30,801 nt of DNA from Methanosarcinales archaeon. GTDB taxonomy: Archaea; Halobacteriota; Syntropharchaeia; Alkanophagales; Methanospirareceae. Shown here one piece after another: positions 1 through 8,500 of this stretch (position 1 is the stretch's first letter; every line of letters begins with the position of its first letter). Where the stretch lies: positions 1-30,801 of the forward strand of contig JAODGL010000034.1 in NCBI GenBank assembly GCA_025464585.1, written 5' to 3'. The position numbers and the translations under genes are program-made. The notes beneath the pieces were generated by a model that saw only the letters and a program-made list of their open reading frames with translations, had not been told where the DNA came from and searched no databases.

Positions 1-112
1 TCAAACCGTGTGTCCATGTCGTGCTTGAGGTCGTCAATCCTCAGGTTCATATCTTCAATCCTGTTACTATACCCTCAACCTTACTTACCCGCGCCTCTAT
101 CGCTTCTTCCAT
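1..112 (-). pseudogene. 5' fragment of coiled-coil protein, apparently frameshifted
   Basis: A minus-strand reading frame starts at an ATG at 112-110 and reads MEEAIEARVSKVEG, then hits a stop after about 21 codons. The next frame continues without a stop to the window edge as NRIEDMNLRIDDLKHDMDTRF-like sequence, which is heptad-rich and charged. Restoring one G in the GGG run near position 73 would join the two parts into one coiled-coil protein. The style resembles the coiled-coil protein at 3527-3994. Its function is unknown. It may be a decayed gene, a sequencing error, or a short real peptide; the rest lies outside the window. Confidence 0.45.
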
Positions 113-155
113 ACTTTATGATTATCTCATGGGATTATAAAAAAAGAAATGTTTA

Positions 156-189
156 CAATAATTATTTCAATTATTTGAAATAATAATTG
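156..189. repeat. Inverted repeat upstream of the archaellin operon
   Basis: Arms of 15 bp, CAATAATTATTTCAA and TTGAAATAATAATTG, are separated by TTAT and match at 14 of 15 positions. The repeat lies between the divergent minus-strand gene and arlB1, about 14-47 bp upstream of the arlB1 TATA box, where an archaeal activator or repressor would bind. It may be an operator for archaellum expression; this is inferred from position and symmetry only. Confidence 0.5.
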
Positions 190-202
190 CATCCGTCGCA
201 CC

Positions 203-242
203 TTTTAAATACATACAATTTTTAATATTATAATCAGGAGGT
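203..242 (+). promoter_or_regulatory. TATA box and Shine-Dalgarno of arlB1
   Basis: A TATA-like TTTTAAATAC lies at 203-212 and a strong AGGAGGT at 236-242, 12 bp before the ATG at 255. The spacing predicts transcription starting near 232-240. The Shine-Dalgarno site supports 255 as the start rather than the in-frame ATG at 288. Confidence 0.6.
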
Positions 243-254
243 TAAAAATAAAAA

Positions 255-905
255 ATGGAAAAAGTGACACAAAAAAGAAAATCGCTGATGAAAGACAAGA
301 AAGCGTTCACGGGTCTGGAAGCGGCAATCGTGCTTACAGCATTCATTGTCGTTGCTGCGGTATTCTCTTACATGGTGCTCGGTGCAGGGTTCTTCAGCAC
401 TGAGAAGGCAAAGGCGGTTGTGCATACCGGCGTGGAGCAGGCGACTTCTTCTGTCGAGCTTGCTGGTGAGGTGATTGGTGAAGGTAATACAACTGCGGAT
501 GTATTAGAGAACGTAACGTTGTATTTACAGCTAACCGCAGGTGAGAATCCGGTTGATATGAATAAACTGACACTCAGTTATTCGGATAAATACGTCTATG
601 CCGCCAATCTCACCCGCAATACCACAACCGATACCAATCATGACACCATAACCATCTCTCAGGGGGAATGGGATTACGCGTTTGTGGAGAACCAGGAAGG
701 TGATAGAGGGGACGACGACAATATGCTCGATGCAGATGAAAAAGTAAAAGTGAAAATCTGGCTACCAGAAGAGGCTGGAGATGGCGAGGGAGGAGTGGCA
801 TCTTATGACTGGTTCCAGATCGAGGTGAAGCCGGAGCAGGGAGGGACCATTGGGATAAAGAAGACAGTGCCTGGGGCTATTGACGACGTGATGATACTGC
901 ATTGA
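255..905 (+). CDS. arlB1: Archaellin (archaeal flagellin) B1
   Basis: Structural subunit of the archaellum filament. This 216-residue precursor has a class III signal peptide: a basic leader, then KKAFTG at 15-20, with predicted cleavage between G20 and L21 by the prepilin-like peptidase ArlK/PibD (not in the window). The mature N-terminus LEAAIVLTAFIVVAAVFSY is the hydrophobic helix that packs the filament core, followed by the conserved GAGFF. The C-terminal part is a beta-rich outer domain with several N-x-T/S sequons (for example NTT, NVT, NLT), so N-glycosylation is likely. It is the first of three tandem archaellins and ends overlapping the region just before arlB2. Family assignment is secure; which paralogue is the major filament protein is not shown. 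Confidence 0.95.
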   Translation: MEKVTQKRKSLMKDKKAFTGLEAAIVLTAFIVVAAVFSYMVLGAGFFSTEKAKAVVHTGVEQATSSVELAGEVIGEGNTTADVLENVTLYLQLTAGENPVDMNKLTLSYSDKYVYAANLTRNTTTDTNHDTITISQGEWDYAFVENQEGDRGDDDNMLDADEKVKVKIWLPEEAGDGEGGVASYDWFQIEVKPEQGGTIGIKKTVPGAIDDVMILH

Positions 906-913
906 AGGAAAAA

Positions 914-1480
914 ATGATAACCAAAAGAAGAAGTATAAGGAAAGATAAGAAAGGGTTCACCGGTCTGGAAGCTGCAATCGTCCTCACTGCGTTCATCGTA
1001 GTCGCCGCGGTCTTCTCGTACATGGTGCTTGGCGCAGGGTTCTTCAGCACTGAGAAGACAAAGGCTGTCGTGCATACCGGTGTGGAGTCCGCAACCTCTT
1101 CCGCAGAACTCGTCGGTGATGTGATTGGTCTCACTGATGATACAGGTGGTTACACGATAAAAAAGATAAACTTCACCATACAGTTGACCGCAGGACAGAA
1201 TCCGCTGGACCTCAACAAATCCATCATATCGTTCACGAACAAGACCATTCACAATGATTCTTTGGCATGGACTTACACGAATCTTGAATGTGTGGGAGAC
1301 TGCGACAATATGCTGGAAGCAACAGAGAAGGCAGAGATTCAGGTAACTCTTCCTTCAACCGCATATCTTGGCACATACAATGAGTTCACATTGGAGTTCA
1401 AGCCAGAAGCAGGTGGTGTCCTGGCTATTAAGCGGACAACGCCGGGAGCAATAAATAACGTGACAAGACTGTATGGATGA
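914..1480 (+). CDS. arlB2: Archaellin B2
   Basis: Second archaellin, 188 residues from the ATG at 914. I prefer this start because AAGGA lies 5 bp upstream; an in-frame TTG at 902 overlaps the arlB1 stop and is weaker. The leader MITKRRSIRKDKKGFTG ends at the predicted peptidase site G17/L18, and the first 60 or so mature residues are nearly identical to B1. The outer domain is the shortest of the three, with sequons such as NFT and NKS. It contains two cysteines in CVGDC, which B1 and B3 lack; they could form a local disulfide. It is transcribed with its neighbours and probably a minor or alternative filament subunit. Confidence 0.94.
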   Translation: MITKRRSIRKDKKGFTGLEAAIVLTAFIVVAAVFSYMVLGAGFFSTEKTKAVVHTGVESATSSAELVGDVIGLTDDTGGYTIKKINFTIQLTAGQNPLDLNKSIISFTNKTIHNDSLAWTYTNLECVGDCDNMLEATEKAEIQVTLPSTAYLGTYNEFTLEFKPEAGGVLAIKRTTPGAINNVTRLYG

Positions 1481-1486
1481 GCAAAG

Positions 1487-2197
1487 ATGAAAAAAATAAA
1501 AATGACGGAAAAGAGAGGATTAATACGCGATAAACGTGGGTTCACCGGTCTGGAAGCGGCAATCGTGCTCACTGCGTTCATCGTAGTCGCCGCGGTGTTC
1601 TCTTACATGGTACTTGGCGCGGGATTCTTCAGCACAGAGAAGGCAAAAGCGGTCGTTCATACCGGCGTGGAGAAGGCAACTTCTTCCGCAGAGGTCACCG
1701 GCGATGTCATCGGGCATGGGTGGAAATACAACACCACAGCCAGCAGCTACTACTATAATGCAAGTATGAACATTACAGACTCCTCGACGTGGTACACAAA
1801 CCCAAGCCACACGAAGGATAGTACCAACCTCACGGTCGTGGAGTTCCAGGTAGAACTCACCGCCGGACAGGAAGCAATGGACATGGATAAAGTGGTGATC
1901 TCATATAGCGACAACGATACCTACAACGCCGGTTTAGACTATCGCACCTATACTAATGCGAGTAAAGGCAATCTGACGATGGGAAGCTGGAACTACTCCC
2001 TGGCAACCGAAGAGATGGGCAAGGCGAACATGCTCGACCCGAACGAGAAGATGACCGTCATCGTTGCTCTGCCTGACTACGGTGTAACAGTAAACAAGCA
2101 GTTCAAGATAGACTTCAAGCCTGCTCTCGGTGGTTCTATCACCATAACGAAGACCGCACCGGGTGCCATAGACAAGACGATGCTGCTCTATGAGTGA
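1487..2197 (+). CDS. arlB3: Archaellin B3
   Basis: Third and longest archaellin, 236 residues from the ATG at 1487; an in-frame ATG at 1502 would shorten the leader by five residues. Predicted leader cleavage follows RGFTG at 17-21. The N-terminal helix matches B1 and B2. Compared with B2 it carries an insertion of roughly 30 residues after the conserved TGDVIG, rich in Tyr, Ser, Thr and Asn. I count about eight N-x-S/T sequons (NTT, NAS, NIT, NLT, NDT, NAS, NLT, NYS), suggesting a heavily glycosylated subunit. It closes the archaellin block and is followed by a T-rich terminator, so the archaellins may be transcribed in excess of the motor genes. Confidence 0.94.
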   Translation: MKKIKMTEKRGLIRDKRGFTGLEAAIVLTAFIVVAAVFSYMVLGAGFFSTEKAKAVVHTGVEKATSSAEVTGDVIGHGWKYNTTASSYYYNASMNITDSSTWYTNPSHTKDSTNLTVVEFQVELTAGQEAMDMDKVVISYSDNDTYNAGLDYRTYTNASKGNLTMGSWNYSLATEEMGKANMLDPNEKMTVIVALPDYGVTVNKQFKIDFKPALGGSITITKTAPGAIDKTMLLYE

Positions 2198-2254
2198 GTG
2201 ACCGAACGAACACGGGAGGAACCCGAAAGTGAAGCAAAAAATAGAATGGAGGGG

Positions 2255-2286
2255 TTTTCTTTTTTGCCCTCTTTTTTATTTTTTGA
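2255..2286 (+). terminator. T-rich terminator after the archaellins
   Basis: Two T-tracts, TTTTCTTTTTT and CTTTTTTATTTTTT, follow the arlB3 stop by about 60 bp with no long stem. Archaeal RNA polymerase terminates at such runs. Partial termination here would give abundant archaellin mRNA and less mRNA for the downstream motor genes. Confidence 0.6.
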
Positions 2287-2325
2287 TTGGAGGATACTGT
2301 ATCTGTGTAATCTTGTGGTAGAAAA

Positions 2326-2955
2326 ATGGAACTAATAGAACGAATAAACGCATTGGAAGGGGAAGTGAAACTGGTAAAGACCGAGATAAAGAAGGTGCTC
2401 GTGGACTTACGAGAGCTTATGAACAACTACGAAAACCCGTTTGTTAATGTCGAGCGGTTGCGGGAAACTGTACCAATGGAAGAGACAAAGAAAGAGCCGA
2501 AAGGGCTAAAAGAAGAGTCACCAGCGGAGGAAGAGGAAGAGGAACCTGTATATAAGCCTGAACACGAACCAGTAGTAAATACAGGAGTAAAGGCAAAGCA
2601 TAAACAACTGGCAACACTCAAAAAAGTCGAGGGTTCAGAAAAAATGGACATCTTCACGCTCACGCAACTGATGAAATGGGCTGACACTTCGCTCTCTAAC
2701 GTGGGCAAGGAGAAATTGAATGAAATCATTGGGTTATACGAACTCACGGGGCGATTACCAAAAGAGACAAAAGAGGTCATCTTTAGAATCGAAGACCTCT
2801 CCACCGTTAACAGTCAAAATAAAGACAAAATTGAGATGAAGGATTGTATTCTCGCTATCTATCAGTTAGACCGGATTATAACCGGCGAGACGGGTGCACA
2901 GGCACCTCTCATGCTCTCTGAGGATGAACTCGCAAAATGGCTGAAAGTGCAATAA
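2326..2955 (+). CDS. arlCDE: Fused archaellum protein ArlC/D/E
   Basis: Cytoplasmic archaellum component of 209 residues, thought in Euryarchaeota to link the motor to chemotaxis input and form the cytosolic ring around ArlH. Residues 1-45 form an ArlC-like coiled coil ending in the typical LMNNYENPF. Residues about 50-100 are a charged linker with an EEEEEE-type run. From residue 107 a FlaD/E domain runs to the end, with TLTQLMKWADTSL and ELTGRLP-like motifs. The three families are separate genes in some methanogens but fused here, as in several Methanomicrobia. Its 3' end overlaps the arlF start by 19 bp, suggesting translational coupling. Confidence 0.9.
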   Translation: MELIERINALEGEVKLVKTEIKKVLVDLRELMNNYENPFVNVERLRETVPMEETKKEPKGLKEESPAEEEEEEPVYKPEHEPVVNTGVKAKHKQLATLKKVEGSEKMDIFTLTQLMKWADTSLSNVGKEKLNEIIGLYELTGRLPKETKEVIFRIEDLSTVNSQNKDKIEMKDCILAIYQLDRIITGETGAQAPLMLSEDELAKWLKVQ

Positions 2956-3425
2956 GCGTTACTATTATCACCATTGGATGCGTCATCTGCGCTACCGTAC
3001 TCGTCACTGCACTATATCCTGCCATGTATGGCGCCGCTGCATCCGCAGTAGCCACCACGGTGAAACTCGGCGAACGAATTGAGACCTCGGTTGAGATAAT
3101 CGCGGAAACGAATGAATCCACGTATGAATACGTCTGGGTGAAGAATACAGGCAGCTCCCAAATCGCTCCTTCGCAGATAGAACGCTCGGACATATTCTTC
3201 GGCGAGACGGGTAACTTCCAGCGTTTCCTTTATGATTCAGATTTATCGCCCGCTCCTTGCTGGAATTATAGTATTGAAAACGATGCTAATGGAAACGGGT
3301 GGTGGGACACCGGCGAGACCGTGAAAATAACGATAAACTGCACCTCAACCATAGGTTCAGACGACTATTACTTCAAAATCGTGCTTTATAACGCCGTATC
3401 TGATGATGATACATTCTCAATCTGA
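2937..3425 (+). CDS. arlF: Archaellum stator protein ArlF
   Basis: ArlF is a pseudoperiplasmic stator component that, with ArlG, anchors the rotating filament to the S-layer. The 162-residue protein begins with a single hydrophobic segment (residues 5-30, archaellin-like). It continues into an Ig-like beta-domain containing EYVWVKNTGSSQI and a later DTGETVKITI stretch. This N-terminal-anchor plus beta-domain layout is typical of the family. The start overlaps arlCDE, and a 100-bp gap with a new TATA box separates it from the next gene. Confidence 0.88.
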   Translation: MAESAISVTIITIGCVICATVLVTALYPAMYGAAASAVATTVKLGERIETSVEIIAETNESTYEYVWVKNTGSSQIAPSQIERSDIFFGETGNFQRFLYDSDLSPAPCWNYSIENDANGNGWWDTGETVKITINCTSTIGSDDYYFKIVLYNAVSDDDTFSI

Positions 3426-3497
3426 GACCAGAGATTACTTTGACTTTGTCGGATTTACCATGGAGGACGCTGAGTTCACAGACAAGACCTTTACTTA

Positions 3498-3505
3498 TTT
3501 ATAAA
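3498..3505 (+). promoter_or_regulatory. TATA box for the coiled-coil gene
   Basis: TTTATAAA centred about 25 bp upstream of the ATG at 3527, with no Shine-Dalgarno. This is the layout of a leaderless archaeal gene and indicates an independent promoter inside the archaellum cluster. Confidence 0.55.
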
Positions 3506-3526
3506 GCATGAGATAAACATATCATC

Positions 3527-3994
3527 ATGGAACAGATAGAAAAAATACCTGGCTGGATAGAACGGCTGCTTCTGCCGAAGTTAAACGAGATAACAGGCGA
3601 GATAAAAGCCATACACACACGCATAGATTCAGTAGAGAAAGTAGTCACGAGTTTAAGAAACGAGATGATGACAAAGTTCGAAGCGGCTGATAATAAAGTG
3701 GAGAGCTTGAGGAACGAGATGATGCTGAAGTTCGAAGCGGCTGATAATAAAGTGGAGAGCTTGAGGAACGAGATGATCTCGAAGTTCGAGACAGTGGACA
3801 GCAGGATTGCAAGCTTGGAAGGTAAAATTGCGAGTATGGACAGCAGGATTGCCAGTCTTGAGGATAAGGTTGAAGGCTTGCGAATGGAGATGACCTCAAG
3901 GTTCGACTCGCTTGATGCGCGGATTCCTGTGATGGAGAAGCTTGCGGAGCTTGAACTCCGGCTTGCCGAACTTGAGCGGAAGGTAGCGGTATAG
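3527..3994 (+). CDS. Repetitive coiled-coil protein inserted between arlF and arlG
   Basis: A 155-residue, almost wholly coiled-coil protein with no membrane segment or enzyme motif. After an N-terminal segment around EKIPGWIERLLLPKLNEI it contains three consecutive 18-residue units of the type LRNEMMxKFEAADNKVES, encoded by a nearly perfect 54-bp tandem repeat. Shorter 14-residue repeats with DSRIASLE follow. It is not a standard archaellum component, yet lies between arlF and arlG on the same strand, with its own TATA box. Proteins of this kind are common in archaeal genomes as multi-copy families; a fragment of a similar gene lies at 1-112. It could be a structural accessory or a passenger gene. 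The function is unknown. Confidence 0.8.
   Translation: MEQIEKIPGWIERLLLPKLNEITGEIKAIHTRIDSVEKVVTSLRNEMMTKFEAADNKVESLRNEMMLKFEAADNKVESLRNEMISKFETVDSRIASLEGKIASMDSRIASLEDKVEGLRMEMTSRFDSLDARIPVMEKLAELELRLAELERKVAV
3660..3795 (+). repeat. 54-bp tandem repeat within the coiled-coil gene
   Basis: The unit starting AAGTTCGA recurs at 3674, 3728 and 3782, exactly 54 bp apart. The first two units are almost identical over their length; the third diverges after the first few bases. This indicates recent unit duplication and possible length variation between strains. Confidence 0.85.
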
Positions 3995-4130
3995 TGCCCG
4001 GGCTGGATGTGGGTTTGACTCGCATCTGTCCATAACCTCTCGAAGTCAAAAGTGAAGGAGCTAAGGGCGATTGTTCGTGATGCAGTCTTTAAGGTGAAGC
4101 AAAACCTTATGTGTGATCAGGAGTGTGAAA

Positions 4131-4649
4131 ATGGGCTACGGAACTATCTTCGCGACTATCGCAATGGTCGTGCTTATTGGAACTGCATCGTATTTAACCG
4201 TCTCCAGCACTATATTCTCCATGGACACACTCTCAAAATCGCTGAAGAGCGCGAATAATATGGATAATGAGCGACTGAAGACGGAAATAGCGGTCGTGAA
4301 TGTCTCCACATCCGGTAATAATGATATCAATGTCACAATCAATAACACCGGCACCACGAAGATATTGAATTCCGGGTTCGAGCATATTGACGTCTTCGTC
4401 TATTACGATGTCGTTGGTGCAGCATCTGGTTATGTCTTCTCATGGCTACCTTACACCGAGACATCACCGCCTGAGAATGACCACTGGACGGTAGTTAGCA
4501 TCTCTCCTGATTTGATAAATCCAGGAACATTTGACCCTGATGAGCAGATGCGGATCTGGATTAGAGTTCAGCGGAACATAGATACAAACAGCACGAACTG
4601 GCTGAAAGTGGTCATGCCAAATGGCGTTTCGGCGTCCAAATATTTCTAA
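4131..4649 (+). CDS. arlG: Archaellum stator protein ArlG
   Basis: ArlG forms a filament-like stator tether with ArlF outside the membrane. I chose the ATG at 4131 because CAGGAG lies 7 bp upstream at 4118-4123; a GTG at 4113 is also in frame. The 172-residue protein opens with a hydrophobic helix, MGYGTIFATIAMVVLIGTA, followed by a beta-domain with DINVTINNTGTTKI and EHIDVFVYYDV, typical for the family. The C-terminal half has QMRIWIRV and N-x-T/S sequons. It is followed by 190 bp of non-coding sequence containing a dispersed repeat and the arlH leader. Confidence 0.88.
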   Translation: MGYGTIFATIAMVVLIGTASYLTVSSTIFSMDTLSKSLKSANNMDNERLKTEIAVVNVSTSGNNDINVTINNTGTTKILNSGFEHIDVFVYYDVVGAASGYVFSWLPYTETSPPENDHWTVVSISPDLINPGTFDPDEQMRIWIRVQRNIDTNSTNWLKVVMPNGVSASKYF

Positions 4650-4656
4650 ATATTTA

Positions 4657-4732
4657 TAGACGCAGATTAACGCAGATTGACACAGATAAGAAAACATAAA
4701 CCAAAATAAATCCGTGTAAATCCATGTCTTAA
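4657..4732. repeat. Dispersed intergenic repeat, copy 1
   Basis: Left arm TAGACGCAGATTAACGCAGA at 4657-4676 and right arm AATCCGTGTAAATCCATGTC around 4709-4729 form an imperfect inverted repeat around a short A-rich centre. The same arms recur at 11435-11543, and the right arm alone at 28133 and 29107. Confidence 0.65.
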
Positions 4733-4828
4733 AAAATACTTTCAATTATTTATCACTAAAATTACGAATTATTGTAAAATAAATGAACATTACAAAAGCT
4801 TTTTTAGTTCTCATCCTAATTTATCATT

Positions 4829-4836
4829 AGGAGGGG
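4829..4836 (+). promoter_or_regulatory. Shine-Dalgarno of arlH
   Basis: AGGAGGGG lies 3 bp before the ATG at 4840 and fixes the arlH start. The AT-rich 4735-4800 stretch upstream could hold a separate promoter for arlH-I-J, but no single TATA box stands out. Confidence 0.6.
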
Positions 4837-4839
4837 AAA

Positions 4840-5586
4840 ATGGAAGAAGAAGTGATGGACGAAGAGGAGATAAAAATTACTTCGCCTTATGAGCAGAAGG
4901 ACGTGCTTACCTCCGGAAACATGGAAATAGATAAGAAGATGGGGGGTGGGATACCTGCTGGCTCGCTCACCGTTATTGAAGGACCGAATGACTGTGGTAA
5001 AAGTGTTATAACCCAGCAGATTATGTGGGGTGGTTTGCAGCAGGGCTTCCGGATGGCTTCCTATACCACAGAGAACACGGTAAAAAGCCTGCTTAAACAA
5101 ATGGACTCCTTAGCTCTGGATGTCTCCGATTATTTCGTGCTCGGGAGACTGAACATTTATCCCATTCGTGTAAAGGGTGCAGAATGGATTGGCGACACAC
5201 CTTTCTTGAAATATATCATCAACGATATGAAGAAGAAGAAGGACGAAGTAGTAATCATTGATTCCCTTACTGTTTTCGTATCTCATGCTTCGGAAAGCGA
5301 CATCCTTGATTTCTTCACCACCTGTAAAAACCTCTGTGACCACGGAAAAACCATTCTAATCACGGTTCATGATTATGCTTTCGGTGAGGAGATGCTCACT
5401 CGTATAAGGTCTATCTGCGATGCTCATCTATCGCTGAGGATGGAAGAAGTGGGAGAAAGGCTGATAAAGACAATGGAAGTGGCGAAAATAAGGGGTGCAC
5501 AGCGAACTACCGGCAATATCATCTCTTTTGAGGTCGAACCCGAGTTCGGATTGCGAATAATCCCGGTTGCAAAGGCGAAAGCATAA
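4840..5586 (+). CDS. arlH: Archaellum regulatory ATPase ArlH (KaiC-like)
   Basis: ArlH is a RecA/KaiC-family nucleotide-binding protein that binds ArlI and, by its phosphorylation state, controls motor assembly. In this 248-residue protein the Walker A motif is GPNDCGKS at 48-55, and the Walker B strand is VIIDS ending around D141-S142. The TVHDYAF segment at about 177-183 follows the next core strand. The length matches the family. It has a strong Shine-Dalgarno and is separated from arlI by only 11 bp, so the two are surely co-transcribed. No membrane segments are seen. Confidence 0.93.
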   Translation: MEEEVMDEEEIKITSPYEQKDVLTSGNMEIDKKMGGGIPAGSLTVIEGPNDCGKSVITQQIMWGGLQQGFRMASYTTENTVKSLLKQMDSLALDVSDYFVLGRLNIYPIRVKGAEWIGDTPFLKYIINDMKKKKDEVVIIDSLTVFVSHASESDILDFFTTCKNLCDHGKTILITVHDYAFGEEMLTRIRSICDAHLSLRMEEVGERLIKTMEVAKIRGAQRTTGNIISFEVEPEFGLRIIPVAKAKA

Positions 5587-5597
5587 GGAGGGATAAA

Positions 5598-8500
5598 ATG
5601 CCGGGTATAAAACTACCTTTTGAGATACAGGAAGTAGAAGAGCACACTGGCGGAGACCTGAGACAGTGCAGTATGTATCGTCTACTGCCGAAAGAGGGGA
5701 AGGAGTATATGGAGCAAAGCAGACACGTTCTTCAGTATATGCACATGATTCCTATTGAAGAGCTGGGGACGCCGAAATTTTTCCCTGAACTCTCTCGTAA
5801 AATGAAGAACATGAAGAATCCAAATCTGATTTATCCCATAAATGAGCTCATTGCAGTCCATATATGCCCTGATCGCGAAGGTTCCCGTGACTTTTATATC
5901 CCCATTGAGCCTGTGATTGCGAAGAATTATGACGCTCTGGTGGGAGAAGTAGAAGCAAGAATAGTGACCCTTGTGGACCAATTTGAAGAGCCGAAGAATG
6001 AAGAGGAGAAACGCACCATACTTGAGAAATGCATAGATATGGTCTGTGAGACAAATGAAAATGGGCATAATTGGAATGGTGGAAGAAATAATAGGGGATT
6101 AAAAAATCTTTTTCTTAGATTCCAGTACAGGAACAATCACAAATTGCAGGTAACTCCTTACGAGCTTAAAGCAATAAAGTACCTCATGATAAGGGATAAA
6201 GTAGGGATGGGAATTTTAGAGCCTTTCCTCCATGACCCGTATATAGAAGACATCTCGTGCTCTGGTGTGGGAAACATATTTTTGGAGCACAAGATATTTG
6301 AAGCTCTGCGGTCTCCTATAAGCTTTGAGAGCAAAGAGGATCTGGATGCATTCATCATAAAACTCAGTGAGAAGATCGGGAAGCCTGTTTCTTATCGCAA
6401 TCCTATCGTGGATGCTGTTCTGCCTGATGGCTCAAGGATAAACATCGTGTATGGTGAGGATATATCGAAGCGCGGGTCGAACTTTACGATCAGGAAATTC
6501 AGCGAAACACCGCTCAGCGTGCTTCAACTTGTCGAATTCGGCACTTTCGATTACGTAATTGCAGCTTATCTCTGGATTACCCTCCATGAAGGCATGAACT
6601 GTTTCATCGCAGGGGAGACTGCATCAGGGAAAACGACAACGATGAATGCATTAACTACTTTTCTGCCGGCAAATGCGAAGATTGTAAGCATTGAAGACAC
6701 ACCAGAGCTCCAGGTCCCGCATAGGAACTGGATAAGAGAAGTCACGAGAGGTGGAGGGCGTAAAGGAGAAGAAGGTGCGAGCATAGGAATGTTTGACCTC
6801 CTGAAGGCTGCTTTACGACAAAGACCAAATGAAATAATCGTGGGTGAGATAAGAGGAGAAGAAGGGAGAATAGCGTTTCAAAGCATGCAATGCATTGCAG
6901 GTGGGTATATATTAAAAGCAGGTGGGGGACTGGTTGATATAAGAGAACTATTTGAAACAGCAAGGGCAAAATATGATAGTGAAATAGAGAATGGTAAAGA
7001 AGTGATAAAAATAAATGATGATTACCGTATTTTCGCTGCAAATGAAGATGGAGAGATAAGAGAAGCAAGAATAGAAGGGATATACAAAATGCCCGCTTCT
7101 GAACTGATAGAAATAGCGACTGATGACGGACTCCGGCTGAGAGTAACACCGAACCACAGATTCATCTGCAATATAGAAGGAGAGAGGAGAGAGATAACGG
7201 CAAAAGAGCTACTCGACGAGAAAAGAGAGATATTCGTGTATAAGCCCGGGAAAATAGAGATAATGGGTGAGGAAAAGAGTCTTTGGGATTTCATTGATGC
7301 ATGTGAGAAGAGACCAAATGTAGTAAAAGATGAAGAGTTCAAAGAATTGGAAGAGAAATTCAAATCAAGGCACAAATTCCATATAAAACGTGTAGCAGAC
7401 GCGTTGAGAACAAGTAGAAAAAGGATTGAGGATTATTTCAAGAGGAGGAGCGAGGTTGTCTCTTGGGATATTTATAAATACATCTTTGATTTTTTTGGGA
7501 AGGAACTACCGGAGGTGATAAGATTCAGGTTCGCAGGAACGAATAAGGATGTTATTTTAAAGAAGGAACTCAGGGATATACTTCCATTCATCGGCATTTT
7601 CTTTGTTAGAGGAAGAATGTACCGAAACAGAATCTTTCTGGACATCCCGGATGATGTGGCTCTGAGAATACCTTTTGAATTGAAGAGAGTGAAGAATGGT
7701 TATTACATCGGCTCCTCTGCATTAGCATGGCTGATAAGGGATGTCTTTGGTCTCGACAGAGATGATATACCTGATAGAATACTGGGATTGGGGAATTCTC
7801 AATTGAGATACTTCACAGAAGGAATATCTGCCTGTGCTGAGGATCATACATTGAAAACAGGCGACTCATGGTTCTGGTATGCCCTTGGGAGGTTGATAGG
7901 GGATGATTCGTTGTATGTAAGTTATAAAGATGGAAGGATTGTGGATTACCGGTGGCAGGTAAAGAACGCAAATGAGGACGAAGGTATAAGATGGGCTCTT
8001 CTTGCACGGGAAACAATTCCAAACCATGCGAATCGCATATCCACCAAAAGAGATGGGAACGCATATATCACGAGAATCTGCAAGGTTGAACGGATATTTA
8101 TAGATTATTTGATAAAGAACGGGTTTATTGAATTCCAGGACGCTCCTTCGGGCACCACATCAAGAGCTGTTATAGCGCATGTTCCATGTGATAAAATCCC
8201 GAAAGAGATGCTGGGGGCTTATCTTGCAGGCTGGTTCGATTCTGACTGGACGATAAGGAAGACGAAGAGAGGTGCGATTGAGATACATACCGCACTGGAT
8301 ACTTTGAGAAACAATGGTAAAGTATTGGCAGTTGAGCAGATGGCGTTTATATCCTGGCTGGTATCTGAAGGTATTCTCCCGCCAATTATGGGTGTTGAGA
8401 TAAGATTTCACCCTTCGTTAAAGCAAGATGCAGAGGTGATTGCTTCACAGATAAGAAAAGAGATAAGAAGTATGCAGAAGCTCAAAATCAGGTTAAACGA

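Noticed and set aside
803..1252. Minus-strand open frame of about 150 codons across the archaellin genes
   Set aside because: It is antisense to clear archaellins, exists because of their codon bias, and similar antisense frames recur under each paralogue.
3674..3795. CRISPR-like array
   Set aside because: The 54-bp units are coding tandem repeats with no variable spacers; no array-like spacing is seen anywhere in the window.
3645..4049. Antisense frame across the coiled-coil gene
   Set aside because: Ser/Pro/Arg-rich translation of repeat DNA; a shadow of the 54-bp repeats.
4052..4258. Small + strand frame overlapping the arlG start
   Set aside because: It overlaps most of the arlG signal helix in another frame and has no family features; arlG has a better ribosome site.
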